Positions 44,683-56,860 of a DNA stretch of 64,000 nt are shown piece after piece (within the stretch, counting starts at the first letter, position 1; each line of letters starts with the position of its first letter). The stretch comes from Adiantum capillus-veneris (taxonomy: Eukaryota > Streptophyta > Polypodiopsida > Polypodiales > Pteridaceae). Both the position numbers and the translations under genes were made by a program. The notes under the pieces are model-generated. The model was not told the origin of the DNA. It worked only from the letters and a program-made list of their open reading frames with translations, and searched no databases. The stretch covers positions 76,537,872 through 76,601,871 of the forward strand of contig CM043953.1 of the NCBI GenBank assembly GCA_014529385.2, read 5' to 3'.

Positions 44683-46165
44683 GCAGAAAGTAGGATCTAT
44701 CTGAATGTGCTGAGGAGCGTTGTGGTAGTTGGTTAGATCCTGTGGCCGCTTGTCCAGTCACTTCTGCCTCCACTTTGGGTGATCTTCAATGACATCCTGA
44801 GCTTCTTCAGCTGTCAGTGCTACTCCTTGGTAATCTCCGTCTTTGTTTCGTGGCAAGGTCGGCCACATATTTTCCTTCCATAGGATTTCTTCATGGAATA
44901 TCAAGGGAAAAGGTAGGTATTCATGGCCAAACCCCTCCACCTGCTCTTCAGGCTGTAAGAACGCCAGGGCCACTGACTCCATTATCTTCTTTTCATACAT
45001 CATGTAATCTTTTGTTGGCCCCTCTGGCATGTCCCTGATGCTTTCAGTGAGCTCATCTGTAATATCCAGGCCGGCCTCGGCCAATCACTGTCCTTGTTCT
45101 CCGTGGTGGGATGTTTCTGGCAAGTCTGGCATTTCTTGTTCCGAAAGCAGGTGTTGCACTTGGGCTGCATCTGTCCTGATTTGCTGTTGAGAAATCTGGT
45201 CTTCTTTTTCCTTCAGTAGTGTGTCGTTGATCTGTTTTTGAGTCTCTAACTCGGTCCTTGCTTGTGCGAGTTGCAGCTCCAGCTCTTTTACCTTTTGCTC
45301 ATTGGCCGCTGGTCTAGGTCATCATTCCCGATAAGAGCAGGTGCCTCTGTAGTATTTCTTGCTCTAGCTCCCCTTTCAGCGTTGCTAGGGTGTTCACTGT
45401 TGTGGCATTGTCTGACGTGGAGACCAATGCCCCAGCAGGTTCCTGATTAGCCATCAAGATTGTCACAGTACTTTTGACAGTGAGGTATGAACTGTTACCT
45501 CTCTGAAACCTTGCGCTTTCGTAAGTAAGCTGCTCCGTTGCTTTTTGTACCTTTTCTGTCAATCCTTGGCATTCTTTCTCCTTGGTGGTCAACTTTGTCC
45601 TGACTTCCACCAGATCTTGGATCAGTTCTTGCCTAGTTTTTTGCTTTGGTTGGGCTTCCTGTACCTGCTTTTCTCTTTCTCTCAGCACCACGTGCTGACA
45701 TTGGAATTGTCTTTCTAAATCCTGTAAGGTTTTCCTGTAGTCAAAATAAAAAATAGCCTGACAGACTTCTTGGTACCCTATTGCTTCTATAGGAGGCAAT
45801 GACTCTTTTTGTGAGGATGAAGAAGTTGGTGGTTTTTTGGTTGATGGAGAAGGAGGAGGAGGAGGAGATTTCAACGAAGAAGGAGGAGGTGGTGATTTAG
45901 GCAAGGGAGGAGGATGTGATTTCTCCGCTTCTTGTTCACGCCTCTTCTTAGATGCGTCTTCCCTTGGCTGTGAAGCAAAAGCTTCTGCTTTTCTTTTCTT
46001 TAAAATCTTTATGATCCTTTGGCGGGTCAAATCCGCCGCCCGTCGCGCTTCCACATTCCTCTCTCTTTGAGTTTTCTTTAATTGCTCTGCTTGGTTCATA
46101 TCATCAGCCGCATCTTTCTCCTTTGTTCCTTGAGTGGACTGCGAAGAAATGTCCACTACTGCAAG
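44683..46165 (-). pseudogene. Coiled-coil accessory ORF, inverted partial copy
   Basis: Reading right to left it matches copy D at about 49805-51417: the VDISSQS and KEKDAADDMNQAEQLKK start, an RRAADLTRQRIIKILKKRK helix, a Pro-rich run, the DLERQFQCQHVVLREREKQVQEAQ coiled coil, then (in another frame, 45084-44758) the PEGPTKDYMMYEKKIMESVALAFLQPEEQ block. It lacks D's 83-bp duplication, so its Pro-rich part stays in frame, but it has a deletion inside the coiled coil and a frame break near 45300. It ends at AGTAGGATCTA, matching the repeat boundary at 51405. Confidence 0.85.
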
Positions 46166-46382
46166 CTCTTTTGTTCCATAAATAGATAGCATCGCCATCC
46201 AAAGCCACTGAATACTACGTTTAGTCCCCGCCTCTTGCACAAAACTTTTTTTCCCAATGCATTGTCTCAAACATGAGGATAGGGCCACATTACACAGCCG
46301 TGCATAGACACAAATTTCAAAACCCATGCACATGCACATGACCTTCGTCCGGGATGACTCAGTTTAGGAAGGGGGGAGTAAC
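46166..46382 (+). mobile_element. 3' end of a Ty3 element with polypurine tract
   Basis: From about 46290 the plus strand (GCATAGACAC, AACCCAT, GTCCGGGATGA) resembles copy C at about 57838-57900, just before that copy's tract. AGGAAGGGGGGAGTA (about 46366-46380) fits a polypurine tract. I infer the tail of another pol element. Confidence 0.5.
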
Positions 46383-48556
46383 TGTTGAATCTAACAGCAA
46401 TAAGGACCATTGAGGGGTCCAACCTGTATATATGTACATAATGCGTGTGTTTGTTGTGTTCTTCACTTTTTAGAGTTCAATTTCGAACAAATTTGATCAA
46501 AATCTGGCAGTTTTTAGCGTTTTTATCATCCAACCAACATAATAATGAGTTGGAATGACAATTTTTCCAGTTAATAAGTATTTTCAATTTATTTCATTTG
46601 ATTTTCGTTAATAATCTTCCAAAAATTAAAAAATATCGCCCACAGTGTCGGAATCAAGTTCTAGAAGCAAACGCCAAAGTATCATGATAAGGTTATCAAG
46701 CATGGAAGATATGAAGCTAATCTGAAGATGTCGAATTTCATCCTTAGTGAGCATGACCACATTTTGCCAGAATCGCATCAAATGGTCATAGACGCCAGAA
46801 TGACGAACGGTTCAACCCACAGATGGTATGCAAATTATCTCGAGATCAAAGGTAAGGAAAATCAGCCCTATGTCACGAAAACCTCGGGGAGATATAGCTC
46901 AGGTAGGCCAAAATTCTAGCTCATTGTTCATTTTCACATTTTGAGAGAGAAGAAGAGAGCTTCTTGACCTAGAGCGAGTTGCCACATTTCTACCCCGTAC
47001 GGATAGTCAGAGCCAGCATTTCGTACCAGATTTCATAGGTATGTTCCTTATCAAGTAAAGATTGGTTCTATTACTCATGCAAGCGCGAATAATTGCATAA
47101 ACGGGCGAATGGATCAAATCAAAGTTGGATTGAGTCAAATAGGTCAAGGGACCTTAGAGGCATAATTTTTTTTTTTTTGAAGCACAGAACACATCAGTGT
47201 GCTTCCCATAATGCCAGGAACTAGGCCATATGATCAGTTCTGACCAAACTTGACACAAAATTTGCAAAAAACCTCCCCTCAGCTTCGTCAACAAACTACA
47301 GGTGTCAGAATTCAATTTGGTAATTATGGTACGATCGCGATCGGTGCCCCCAGATGCAAGTTTTGAAAATTTTGGCTTGGCCCAGGCTTAGAACTCAGTG
47401 AAAGATACATTCTCTTGAATTTTCATGGAAAATGCACAAATTTTTGCTCATAGAATGGGTCAAATTTGTCAAACACAACTGAAACGGGAAAATTTGACCT
47501 ACAACTACCAAAATTCGATAGAAAATTATGACAGGTGGTTTGAAAGGCATACCTGTCCGACTAGGAGTCAGTACAGTAGTGGAAAACCCCGAATGTATCT
47601 CAGAGTCTCCTACAACAACTCAGATGACCATTTCAGTTTCGAGTGATCACACAAGGGAAGAATTTGGCCGAACTAATGTCAAAGACTAAAAGGCGACTTA
47701 GAGATACCCAACTATCCCATTGGTATCCAAAGAATACGTGAAAAAAGCACAAGTCTGGAAAATCTCCAAAGACGGGGTAAAAAGTGCATGATCACGTCAA
47801 AATCAGACAGCGGAGTAGGCTGGTGATAGCAACACATTATGGAAGCAGTACAAGCTCAAATACTAACATCACCTAACTCCAGGCTCCAACCAGAAATCAT
47901 CAGGAAAACCAAATATGGTTAGACTTAGTAAAATAAGGTCAAACAGTGAAAAATTGCTCTAATTTGTTCATTTTAAGTCCAAACTTGAAAATAAATCATC
48001 AGTGGGCTAGGCAGGCATAGGGGACCAAGGCCATCCAGTTTTCACCCAAAAAAGCCCATGTACTACGATCACGATCGGTGTACCTCAGCATCAGAATTTG
48101 ACCAAAACCTAACAGATCCCTTGTACACATCTTGTTCAAGTCACCCATCAAGTTTCAAACCAATTGGACATCAAGAACCCATGAAAAATCAATGTCTAGT
48201 CTAAAACTCCCTTGTAACCCAAAATTGGGACTTAGAAACTCAAAAGTGGTTCAAATAAAACACAGAGTGGATCAAAATGACCCTCTATCTATCAGCAAAC
48301 CACTCATGTGATCAGATCTCATTTTGGCCTCTGTACTACGATCGCGATCGGTGTACCCCAGGCCCAGATTTGGCTCAGATTTCAATCAATCGTAGCTCTA
48401 GTCTCCCTAGTGCCACTGGTGAAATATGGACAAGAATGGATGAAATTTGTTCAAGTTATGATCAATTTTAACTTTTGAACTGCTTTTTACTAAAAGTCTA
48501 AATGCTACTGGTTGCGAAAGGAAAATCCTGGCAGCTTGTGATTCTACTGACACAGA
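46383..48556 (+). repeat. LTR/leader-like region before the D gene
   Basis: It starts TGTTGAATCTAACAG right after the putative tract. No gene is seen over 2.1 kb; small open frames (46728, 47425) lack support. A near-palindromic motif ACGATCGCGATCGGTG recurs at 47331, 48064 (one change) and 48338. Its start does not match the LTR at 52137, so it is not D's paired LTR. The end is not resolved. Confidence 0.45.
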
Positions 48557-51336
48557 ATGCCTCGCCAAAAGAAAGAAAGGCAGTGGACAGCTGCACCATA
48601 TGAAGTGGATGAGCTCACTACAAATGAAAAAGCTCACATCTCGGATGAAATACTAGCTCAGATCCTGGCTGACATTTTCATCGCAAAGTTTAGGGATGCT
48701 GATGGTGACATGGTAAAGACAACTATCATGCCACGGGAAATATGGAATCTCCATCGAAGGCCAGAGGTCACAGAATCAGTGCATGCTATACATTTGGAGT
48801 AGTTTTTCAGATTGCAGCCATGGGGAACACACTTCATGAGGGCCCACGAGCTCATGAGCTCGATACAAAATGATAGGCAAGCAATGCTCACCGACAAGGA
48901 TGGTTCGAAGGTAAAGGTAAAGATCACAAAAGAAATCATCAACGAAGCTTTGCATTTCCTTCCAGGGCAACACAACTTGCTGGCAAAGACAAAGTCACTG
49001 GATAACGAGAAGGCATTCATCAAAGCAAAAGGAAACAAGTACAAATACAGTGACATGATATACGGTGAGCTAGAATTACCAATGAGGTTGATCTCTTAGC
49101 ATTTCAGAGTACAAAAGCCTCCTCGCTACACCGAGCCAATCCTGCACATCGCCGTGGTCATGGCTCTAGCAACAGCTAAAAATTGAACCATCCACTGCGA
49201 TTATGGTTCTTACATCTTGGAGAACTTGATCAAAGAAAATTTAAAAAGCTCGACAAAGAACAAAAGCTACATGAGTGCAGGGCCAATGCTAACAAGAATA
49301 GCATACCAAGCTTTCGGAATGATTGAAGATCTACCGGCGGCTCGTTCTCAAACGGCCCTGATTCAGAAAGCAAAGCTGGTTTCTCATTCAGTTAGGACGA
49401 CCACTAGCGCAACATCATCGCGCTCGGCCAAGGCATCCAACAAGAGCTCAAGCGATGAAGAAAAGACGGAGACTGAAGATGAAGGAAACTCTCAAGGGTC
49501 TAAAGACAAAGGACCATCGGAGTTTGAAGAAAGCGAGGAGGAAGACACCAGCACACCACTTGAGAAAAGAAAGAGGGAAAGAAGTACAGTGCCACAGTCT
49601 GACCTTCAAAAATCATATGCAGAGGCCCAACAAAGAGTTGAGGAAAGGAGGACCAACTTGCGGGCTGACAGACAGGCAAGGGCCGTCGCAACAAAACAAA
49701 CAGAAAAATGAAGGTTTGAGAAGGAAAGACAAGAAAGGATAGAAAATGCAGCTCGCATATGGGCTGAAAAGCAAAGGTTAGAAGCGGAACAAAAAGCTGC
49801 AGAAGTGGACATTTCTTCGCAGTCCATTGAAGGAACAAATGAGAAGGATGCGGCTGATGATACAAACCAAGCAGAGCAATTAAAGAAAACTCAAAGAGAG
49901 AGGAATGTGGAAGCGCGACGGGCGGCGGATTTGATCCGCCAAAGGATCATAAAGATTTTAAAGGAAAGAAAAGAGGAAGCTTCTGCTTCACAGCCAAGGG
50001 AACAAGAAGCAGAGAAATCACATCCTCCTCCTTCGCCTAAATCACCACCTCCTCTTCCTTCGCCACATCTAAGAAGAGGCGCGAACAAGAAGCAGAGAAA
50101 TCACATCCTCCTCCTTCGCCTAAATCACCACCTCCTCTTCCTTCACCAAAATCTCCTCCTCCTCCTCCTTCTCCATCAACCAAAAAACCACCACCTCCTC
50201 CTCCTTCATCCTCACAAAAAGAGTCATTGCCTCCTACAGAAGCAATAGGGTACCAAGAAGCCTGTCAGGCTATTTTTGATTTTGACTACAGGAAAACCTT
50301 ACAGGATTTAGAAAGACAATTCCAATGCCAGCACGTGATGCTGAGAGAAAGAGAAAAGCAGGTACAGGAAGCCCAACAAAAGAAAAAAACTGGGCAAGAG
50401 GAGTTAGAGAGCCTACGGGCCCAATTGGAGCTCACAAAGAAGGAAAGAGACAATGAGCGACAACAGGCTCAGTCGCTGATCCAAGATCTGGCGGACGTCA
50501 GGACAATGTTGACCACCAAGGAGAAAGAATGCCAAGGATTGATAGAAAAGGTACAGAAAGCAACGGAGAAGCTTGCTTACGAAAGCGCAAGGTTTCAGAG
50601 AGTTAACAGTTCATACCTCACTGTCAAAAGTACTGTGACAACCTTGATGGCTAGTCAGGAACTTGTTGGGGCATTGGTCTCCACGTCAGATAATGCCACA
50701 ACAGTGAACACCCTAGCAACGCTGAAAGGGGAGCTAGAGCAAGAAAGACTGCAGAGGCACCTGCTCTTATCGGGAATGATGACCCTGACGGCGACCAATG
50801 AGCAAAAGGTAAAAGAGCTGGAGCTGCAACTCGCACAAGCAAGGCCCAAGGTAGAGACTCAGAAACAGATCAACGACACACTGTTGAAGGAAAAATAAGA
50901 CCAGATTTCTCAACAGTAAATCAGGACAGACGCAGCCCAAGTGCAACACCTGCTTTTGGAACAAGAAATGCCAGACTTGCCAGAAACATCCCACCACGGA
51001 GAACAAGGACAGCGATTGGCCGAGGCCGGCCTGGATATTACAGATGAGCTCACTGAAAGCATCAGGGACATGCCAGAGGGGCCAACAAAAGATTACATGA
51101 TGTATGAAAAGAAGATAATGGAGTCAGTGGCCCTGGCGTTCTTACAGCCTGAAGAGCAGGTGGAGGGGTTTGGCCATGAATACCTACCTTTTCCCTTGAT
51201 ATGCCATGAAGAAATCCTATGGAAGGAAAATATGTGGCCGACCTTGCCACGAAACAAAGACGGAGATTACCAAGGAGTAGCACTGACAGCTGAAGAAGCT
51301 CAGGATGTCATTGAAGATCACCCAAAGTGGAGGTAG
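48557..51336 (+). pseudogene. Accessory ORF copy D: large coiled-coil protein of unknown family
   Basis: From MPRQKKERQ the N-domain (48557-48802) has the IFIAKFRDADGD...MPREIW block. A stop at 48800 and a frame change follow, then KVKITKEIINEALHFLP (~48915), and RYTEPILHIAV and GPMLTRIAYQAFGM (~49285). An acidic Ser/Glu stretch (49440-49560) and basic helices follow, then a Pro-rich run broken by an 83-bp duplication, then a long coiled coil (50227-50898). The block MPEGPTKDYMMYEKKIMESVALAFLQPEEQ ends it (50941-51336). No zinc knuckle, RT, protease or membrane segment is seen. Copy E shares the order. I infer an element-encoded structural or accessory protein. Confidence 0.75.
50000..50165 (+). 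repeat. 83-bp tandem duplication in the Pro-rich part
   Basis: GAACAAGAAGCAGAGAAATC begins at 50000 and again at 50083, with the Pro-codon run repeated after each. As 83 is not a multiple of three it breaks the frame. The inverted copy at 45.9 kb has one unit. Confidence 0.88.
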
Positions 51337-51404
51337 AAGTGACTGGACAAGCGGCCACAGCATCTAACCAACTACCACAATGATCCTCAGCACATTCAGA
51401 TAGA

Positions 51405-51582
51405 TCCTACTTTCTGCCCAGTCCCTAGAAGATGCACGTGGAAGGATTTTGCCACATGAAAAGGCTGAAGGCAGCAAAAGTTGAACTACCCAGTCCTACT
51501 TTCTGCCCATTCCTTAGAAGATGCACGTGGAAGGATTTTGCCACATGGAAAGGCTGAAGGCAGCAAAAGTTGAACTACCCAG
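51405..51582 (+). repeat. 89-bp tandem duplication
   Basis: Units 51405-51493 and 51494-51582 differ at about four bases. Both begin TCCTACTTTCTGCCCA; the inverted copy at 44.68 kb breaks off in the same words. Confidence 0.9.
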
Positions 51583-52098
51583 TCCTGACAGCGCAGTATC
51601 CTCCTATAGTAGCGTATGCAGTCAACACACTGAATTCAACAATCATGTTGCTGCGGGATGTCCCCGATGTCAGTGGCATGTCAGATGCTAGAAAAGATAG
51701 CCCGGATGATCGTCACCTGCATCCAGGTGTTCAAAGACAGTGAAGGCAACGATTACCCATGGAATCTGTTCTTGGAAGGGCATAGAGGGATCTGCTAGAA
51801 TCTCTAAGATTCGCCGCCACGACATATACTGATGGCAATGTACTCAAGGCTAATGTACCTGCCTTCACACTACTTGCAGACTTTTGAAGAGGCCTTCATC
51901 ACAGGTTTCTTTGAAATAGACTCAAGGATCTTCCACCCTATGGCGAAGGACCTCAAGGCACGATACGTAGCATACCAGCACACTTTAAGTGAAAATCCTT
52001 TTAGACAGCATCAAGAAGCCCTAGAAGCTATCCTACGAACACGGAGCTTTTTGGCAACACTTGCTTCCTTGGAGCCCCACCAACGACCGAAGCTCTGA
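51583..52098 (+). pseudogene. Accessory ORF copy D, C-terminal domain
   Basis: One frame (to about 51795) reads SGMSDARK then VTCIQVFKDSEG; after a stop, another (51832-52098) reads LPSHYLQTFEEAFITGFFEIDSRIFHPMAKDLKARYVAYQ in consecutive blocks. Copy E has matching text before its LTR (FKEAFYTGFF, KIFGPVINNLTSRFVGY). The spacing to the LTR at 52137 is only about 40 bases, so this is the element's last coding part. Confidence 0.7.
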
Positions 52099-52136
52099 AC
52101 ATGCACAAGGGCATGCAAGGATAAGGAAGCGGGGAG

Positions 52137-53020
52137 TGTTTGGCGAACGAAACGACGAAGCTGCGGTTTCCAGAGAAAGAGTCACATTTTTCAGGGAATC
52201 TACATTTTTGCGGAAATCTCATCCTTTGTAAAAGAGCTTCTCTGAGCTGAGAACTTGTAAAAGAATGGATGATTATTTTTCTAGGAGAAATTGTATAGTA
52301 GAGAGCCAGATAGAAGTTCAGGAGCTTTTTGGCCGGACAAGCCATTTGTAAAGACCTAAACTATAAAGGTCAATTTTGTAAGTTTGAACATTATCTTTTT
52401 TATGGGAAACAGAGAAGAAAGTGTACGTTATGAGAGCTTCTTCTTGCTCCAACTTGTAATCTTCGCTACTGTGCCTACGGTAATCCAAATTCAGATTCGT
52501 TTATTGCATTATGTTCCTCATACTTTGCTCTTCCATTCAAGTGTAATCATTCAAGATTCGGTGTAAGTTCTTGACTACGAGTTTAAGATCATAAATCACT
52601 TATTTGAGTGCTTATATGCGTATTCTATGTTGTTTTGACCCTAGGAGAGGCCTTTCGGACCCTAAAACGACCCATTAGGATCACATGTTCGTTGTTTTTG
52701 CTGAATTTGGGACGAACGATCGCGATCGTTGTACCTCTCCAGAATGCTGTGACAATGATAGGATATGGTCTTGATAGTCCCCTGTAGCTTCCCTTCAAGT
52801 TTCGTGCGAATCCGACATGATTTGCATGGTAAACAGACGTGATGACTATAGAGTTGTGTAGAAGGACATAGGTAGATTAATTGGCTTTAGTGTGTTTGAT
52901 TTGCTTGTAGAGTTAGAAGCTGCATCTCTTTGAGTTCACTTCATTAGGACTGACACCCTAGTGAGTTTCCATGCCTCATCATGGTCGCTTCCCGTGTATT
53001 GATATTTTATGTTGATGCGT
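52137..53020 (+). repeat. LTR following accessory ORF D (3' end truncated)
   Basis: A polypurine tract (AAGGAAGCGGGGAG) leads to TGTTTGGCGAACG at 52137. The right end (about 52960-53010) loosely matches the end of the 62133-63053 LTR (CATCATGG...TATTGATA versus CATCTTCG...GATTGATAATT) but stops short of the CCCACA end. A fourth CGATCGCGATCG motif lies at 52717. Beyond about 53030 element B integrase resumes. Confidence 0.6.
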
Positions 53021-54535
53021 GAGAGCTATGCTATGGACATCCGTCGCGGCGATGCAAACAGAGTATTTTGGCCAACTATGAGGAGTGATGTTTTCTCTTT
53101 TGTAAAGGATTGTCCTCAATGTCAAAAACAAACACCTATACCTCATGTAGCATTGTTTCAAATGTCATTTGTTCCTAAGTGGAGTAACTATCTAGTCACT
53201 TAATTATCGAGCCAAGCATTTCCTGAGGATATGAGTAAACATCATCAAAGAGCAACTGAAATTGAAGCAAAGGACTATGCTCTTATTGGAAACCAATTGT
53301 ATCGAAGAGGTAAGGATCAACATTTGTGTCTTTGTGCAAATGAAAACGAATACATTCCTATTATAGAAGAAGCACATGCTGGGTTAGCTGGAGGTAACGT
53401 TTCTAGTGAGACCACCACAAGAGAAATCTTAATGGTAGGCATATGGTGGTCAACACTTTTTGTAGATGCCAAGGAATATGTTTGGAGGTGTGATGCTTGT
53501 CAACAAGAAAAAATGCCAAACCGTGTGGATAGCATGCCCTTAAGACCAATGATGGGGGCTAGAGCTTTCACAAAATGGGGTATAGATTTTGTTGGGCCAA
53601 TACAGCTGCCTGCTTATAGAACCCAAGCTCAATATATCATTGTAGCTATAGACTATTTGATCAAGTGGGCTGAGGCTAGAGCAACTCAAAATAATGATGC
53701 CAGAATCACTGCTGCATTCTTATATGAGTATGTATTCACAAGATATGGACTGCCAATAGAGATAGTCAGTGATAGGGGAACTCATTTTCTCAATGAGGTA
53801 ATTGAGTATTTGCTTAATGAATTTATGGTCATCCATAACAAATCAGCTCCCTATCACCCACAAGCAAATGAACAAGCTGAGCATACAAATAAAATTCTTA
53901 GCTCGGTATTGACTAAAGTGGTTAGTTCAGGGAGGACAGACTGGGAAATGAATATCCATGCTTCTCTATAGTCTTATCGAGTTTCATTCAAAACGACTTT
54001 AAATGCTACACCCTTTAACCTTGTTTATGGTCTTGATGCCATACTGCCAATATAATTTCTATTGCCAACATTAAGGGTAGCTAAGAATCTTGAGTGTAGT
54101 GGACATGAATTGTCAGAGAGACTTGAAGATTTAGAAAAGCTAGATGAGCAAAAGCTAACTGTTGTAGCTCACATCTATGCACAAAAGCAGTTTATTATTC
54201 CCATCTAATAACAAAAATCTTCAAAAAAGGGGACTTAGTTAGTCTATTCCCTTAAGCAACATATTCCCAAGTTTAAGGAAAAGGAAACAGACCGTTTATA
54301 ATTGAAGATGTATCTCCAAGTGGAGCAATTTAGTTGTCCACCCAAGATGGTGAACCGATGGCTAATTGGATTAGTGGATGTCGTTTAAAGAAGTACAACT
54401 TTCCACTGACCAACGAATTGCTAGAAAGAATGCATGCAGCTAAGCAAAGAAAGATAAAACAACAATAGATTATTGATGAAGCCCATGAGGAAGCTCGGCT
54501 TTGGATACTCAAAAGGAAAGATGCTCTCAAGAATC
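53021..54535 (+). pseudogene. Element B integrase and tail
   Basis: 53009-53203 carries the zinc-finger end (VFWPTMRSDVF, CPQCQ). 53231-53971 (246 codons) holds CDACQQEK, then the catalytic core: D at GIDFVGP (~53585), D at VSDRGTHF (~53771), E at QAEHTNK (~53879), all three present. A stop at about 53968 breaks the C-terminal part; remnants run to about 54535 (AHEEARLWILKRKDALKNQQ), where copy C's RNase H begins. Integrase would insert cDNA into nuclear DNA. Confidence 0.87.
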
Positions 54536-54715
54536 AACAAATAAGAAAGTATAGACATTACCTATTAGCTAACAAATTTGTGTTCTTTGTGGACCACCAA
54601 GCCTTATTTTACTTGGTCAACAAGCCATGAAACACAGAAAGAATAGTGAGATGGTTCATCATTCTTTTGAAATTTGATTTCACTATAGTTGTGAAAAAGG
54701 TCACCACTCACCAAA
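54536..54715 (+). pseudogene. Copy C RNase H fragment
   Basis: KYRHYLLANKFVFFVDHQALFYLVNKP then, after a stop, VRWFIILLKFDFTIVVKK: the same part of RNase H as 30300-30415 and 44240-44390. It is joined directly to element B's tail at AATCAACAAATA, a sequence also present in C near 56790, which suggests an unequal or microhomology join. Confidence 0.85.
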
Positions 54716-54965
54716 GATCCTGAAGTCTTGTGTATTTTTCCAACGCTAATAACTTCTCCATTGTAAATAAATTCAATGTGTGCACCAACATCCTTGTTCT
54801 TGTCCATCTTCTGCTTTAGACATTAATGCAAAGATAGAAAACTATACAAATCAACCAAAAGAAAAAACCATAATTCTACTTGTAAACATAATACAATATG
54901 ATTTTTTATCATTATCTCAATAGAGAACAATCGAGACAAGGGGAGGGAGGTATGTCACGAGAGAG
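54716..54965 (-). other. Foreign segment within copy C, origin unknown
   Basis: It breaks C between RNase H (ending ...ACTCACCAAAGAT) and the next C block at about 54970. Its minus strand has a short open piece, MDKNKDVGAHIEFIYNGEVI then SVGKIHKTSG, that ends at the left junction; an AT-rich stretch follows. It could be a captured exon. No target duplication is obvious. Confidence 0.5.
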
Positions 54966-56860
54966 AGGGGGATAGTGGAAAATTCATTGATAAAGAGTGT
55001 ATACAGTGAAGCTCCTAAGCCATACCCCTCTCTATACAATTTCAACCTTGTGGTATCCTTGATGACCATAGCTCAAGTGGATTCGCAATTACCACTTCCT
55101 ATCACAATCGAATTAATTGAGAAATCGGCTATGTATCAATTAGTAGCTGGAAGGCTATACAAAAGAAATCGAGCTGGAATATTGATTTTTTGTATTAATT
55201 CTGAGGAGAAAACCCAATCCCTATGTCAAGCACATATTACCATAGTGGGACTTCACTTTGCGGAATACCAAACTATGCAACCGATCTTGAGACTTGGAGT
55301 ATTTTGGCCAACTTTATGAGGAGTGAAATTCACTCATTTGTAAAAAAATATCCTCAATGCTAGAAACAAGCACCCATACCTCATGTGACATTGTTTCAAA
55401 TATCACTTGTTCCTAAGTGGAGTAACTTTCTAGTTACTTACTTATCAAGACGAGCATTTCCTAAGGGTATGAGTAAACACCACCAAAGAGCAGTTGAAAC
55501 TGAAGCAAGAGACTATGCTCTTATTGGAAACCAATTATATTAAAGAGGAAAGGATCAACATCTGCGTCTTTGTGCAAATGAAGACGAATATATTCCTATT
55601 ATAGAACAAGCACATGCTATATTAGTTGGGGGGTCACTTTTCTAGTGAAACCACTGCAAGAGCAATCTTAATGGCAGGCATATGGTGGCCAACACTTTTT
55701 GCAGATGCCAAGGAATATGTTCAAAGGTGTGATGCATGCCAACAAGCAAAAAATGCCAGCCTGTGTAGATAGCATGCCTTTAAGACCAATGATGGGGGCT
55801 AGAGATTTTAAAAAATGGGGTATAGACTTTGTTGGGCCAATACAACCACCTACTTATAGAACCCAAGCTCAATATATCATTGTAGCTACAGACTATTTGA
55901 CCAAGTGGATAGAGGCTAAAGCAACCCAAAAGAATGGTGCCAGAACCACACCTGCATTCTTGTATGAGAATGTGTTCACAAGATATGGACTGCCAATAGA
56001 AATTGTCACTAATAGGGGAACTCATTTTCTTAATGAGGTAATTGAGTATTTGCTTAATGAATTTATGGTCATCCATAACAAATCGGCTCCCTATCACCCA
56101 TAAGAAAATGGACAATCTGAGGATAGAAATAAAATTCTTAGTTCAGTATTGACTAAAGTGGTTAGTTCAGGACGGACAGATTGGGAAATGAATCTCCATG
56201 CCATTCTATGGGCTTATAGAGTTTCATTCAAGACAGCTTTAAATGCTACACCCTTTAACCTTGTTTATAATATTGATGCCATACTGTCGATAGAATTTCT
56301 ATTGCCAACACTAAGGATAGCTAAGGATCTTGAGTGGACTGGACATGAATTATTAGAGAGTCTTGAAGATTTAAAAAAGTTTGATGAGCAAAGACTAACA
56401 GCTGTAGCTCACATCTGTGCACAAAAATGGAAACAAAAACACTTTTTTGATTTCCATCTAGTTACAAAAATCTTCAAAAAAGGGGACTTAGTTTTATTCT
56501 ATTCCCTTAAGTAACAGCTTCCCAAGTATAAGAAAAAGGAAAACAGACCGTTTATCATTGAAGACATATCTCCAAGTGGAGAAATTAAGTTGTTCACCCT
56601 AGATGGTGAACCAATGGCTAATTGGATTAGTGGTTGCCGTTTAAAGAAGTACAATTTGCCACTAAACAATGAATTGGTAGGAAAGATGCATGCATCAAAG
56701 CAACAAAAGATAAAATGATAGCAGGTCATTGTTGAAGCCCAAGAGGAAGCTCGGCTTCAAGTACTCAAAAGGAAAGCTGTTCTAAAAAATCAACAAATAC
56801 CTATTCCCATCAACATTCTGGAAGTAGATGAACGACTATGGGAAGTATAGAAAGATGCAG
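54966..56860 (+). pseudogene. Copy C integrase and post-integrase region
   Basis: 54975-55319 leads into the zinc finger (AHITIVGLHFAEYQTMQ, VFWPTL). 55699-56103 has the core with D (~55825), but the second Asp is Asn (VTNRGTHF, ~56011); Glu is kept (~56119) after a stop at 56101. 56149-56514 continues (DWEMNLHAILWAYRVSFKT, TPFNLVYN), followed by a KKGDLVLFY block. The lost Asp should abolish integration. Confidence 0.87.

Noticed and set aside
46383-48556. Idea that this is the 5' LTR paired with the LTR at 52137
   Set aside because: Starts differ (TGTTGAATCTAAC versus TGTTTGGCGAACG) and I see no shared blocks apart from the CGATCGCGATCG motif.
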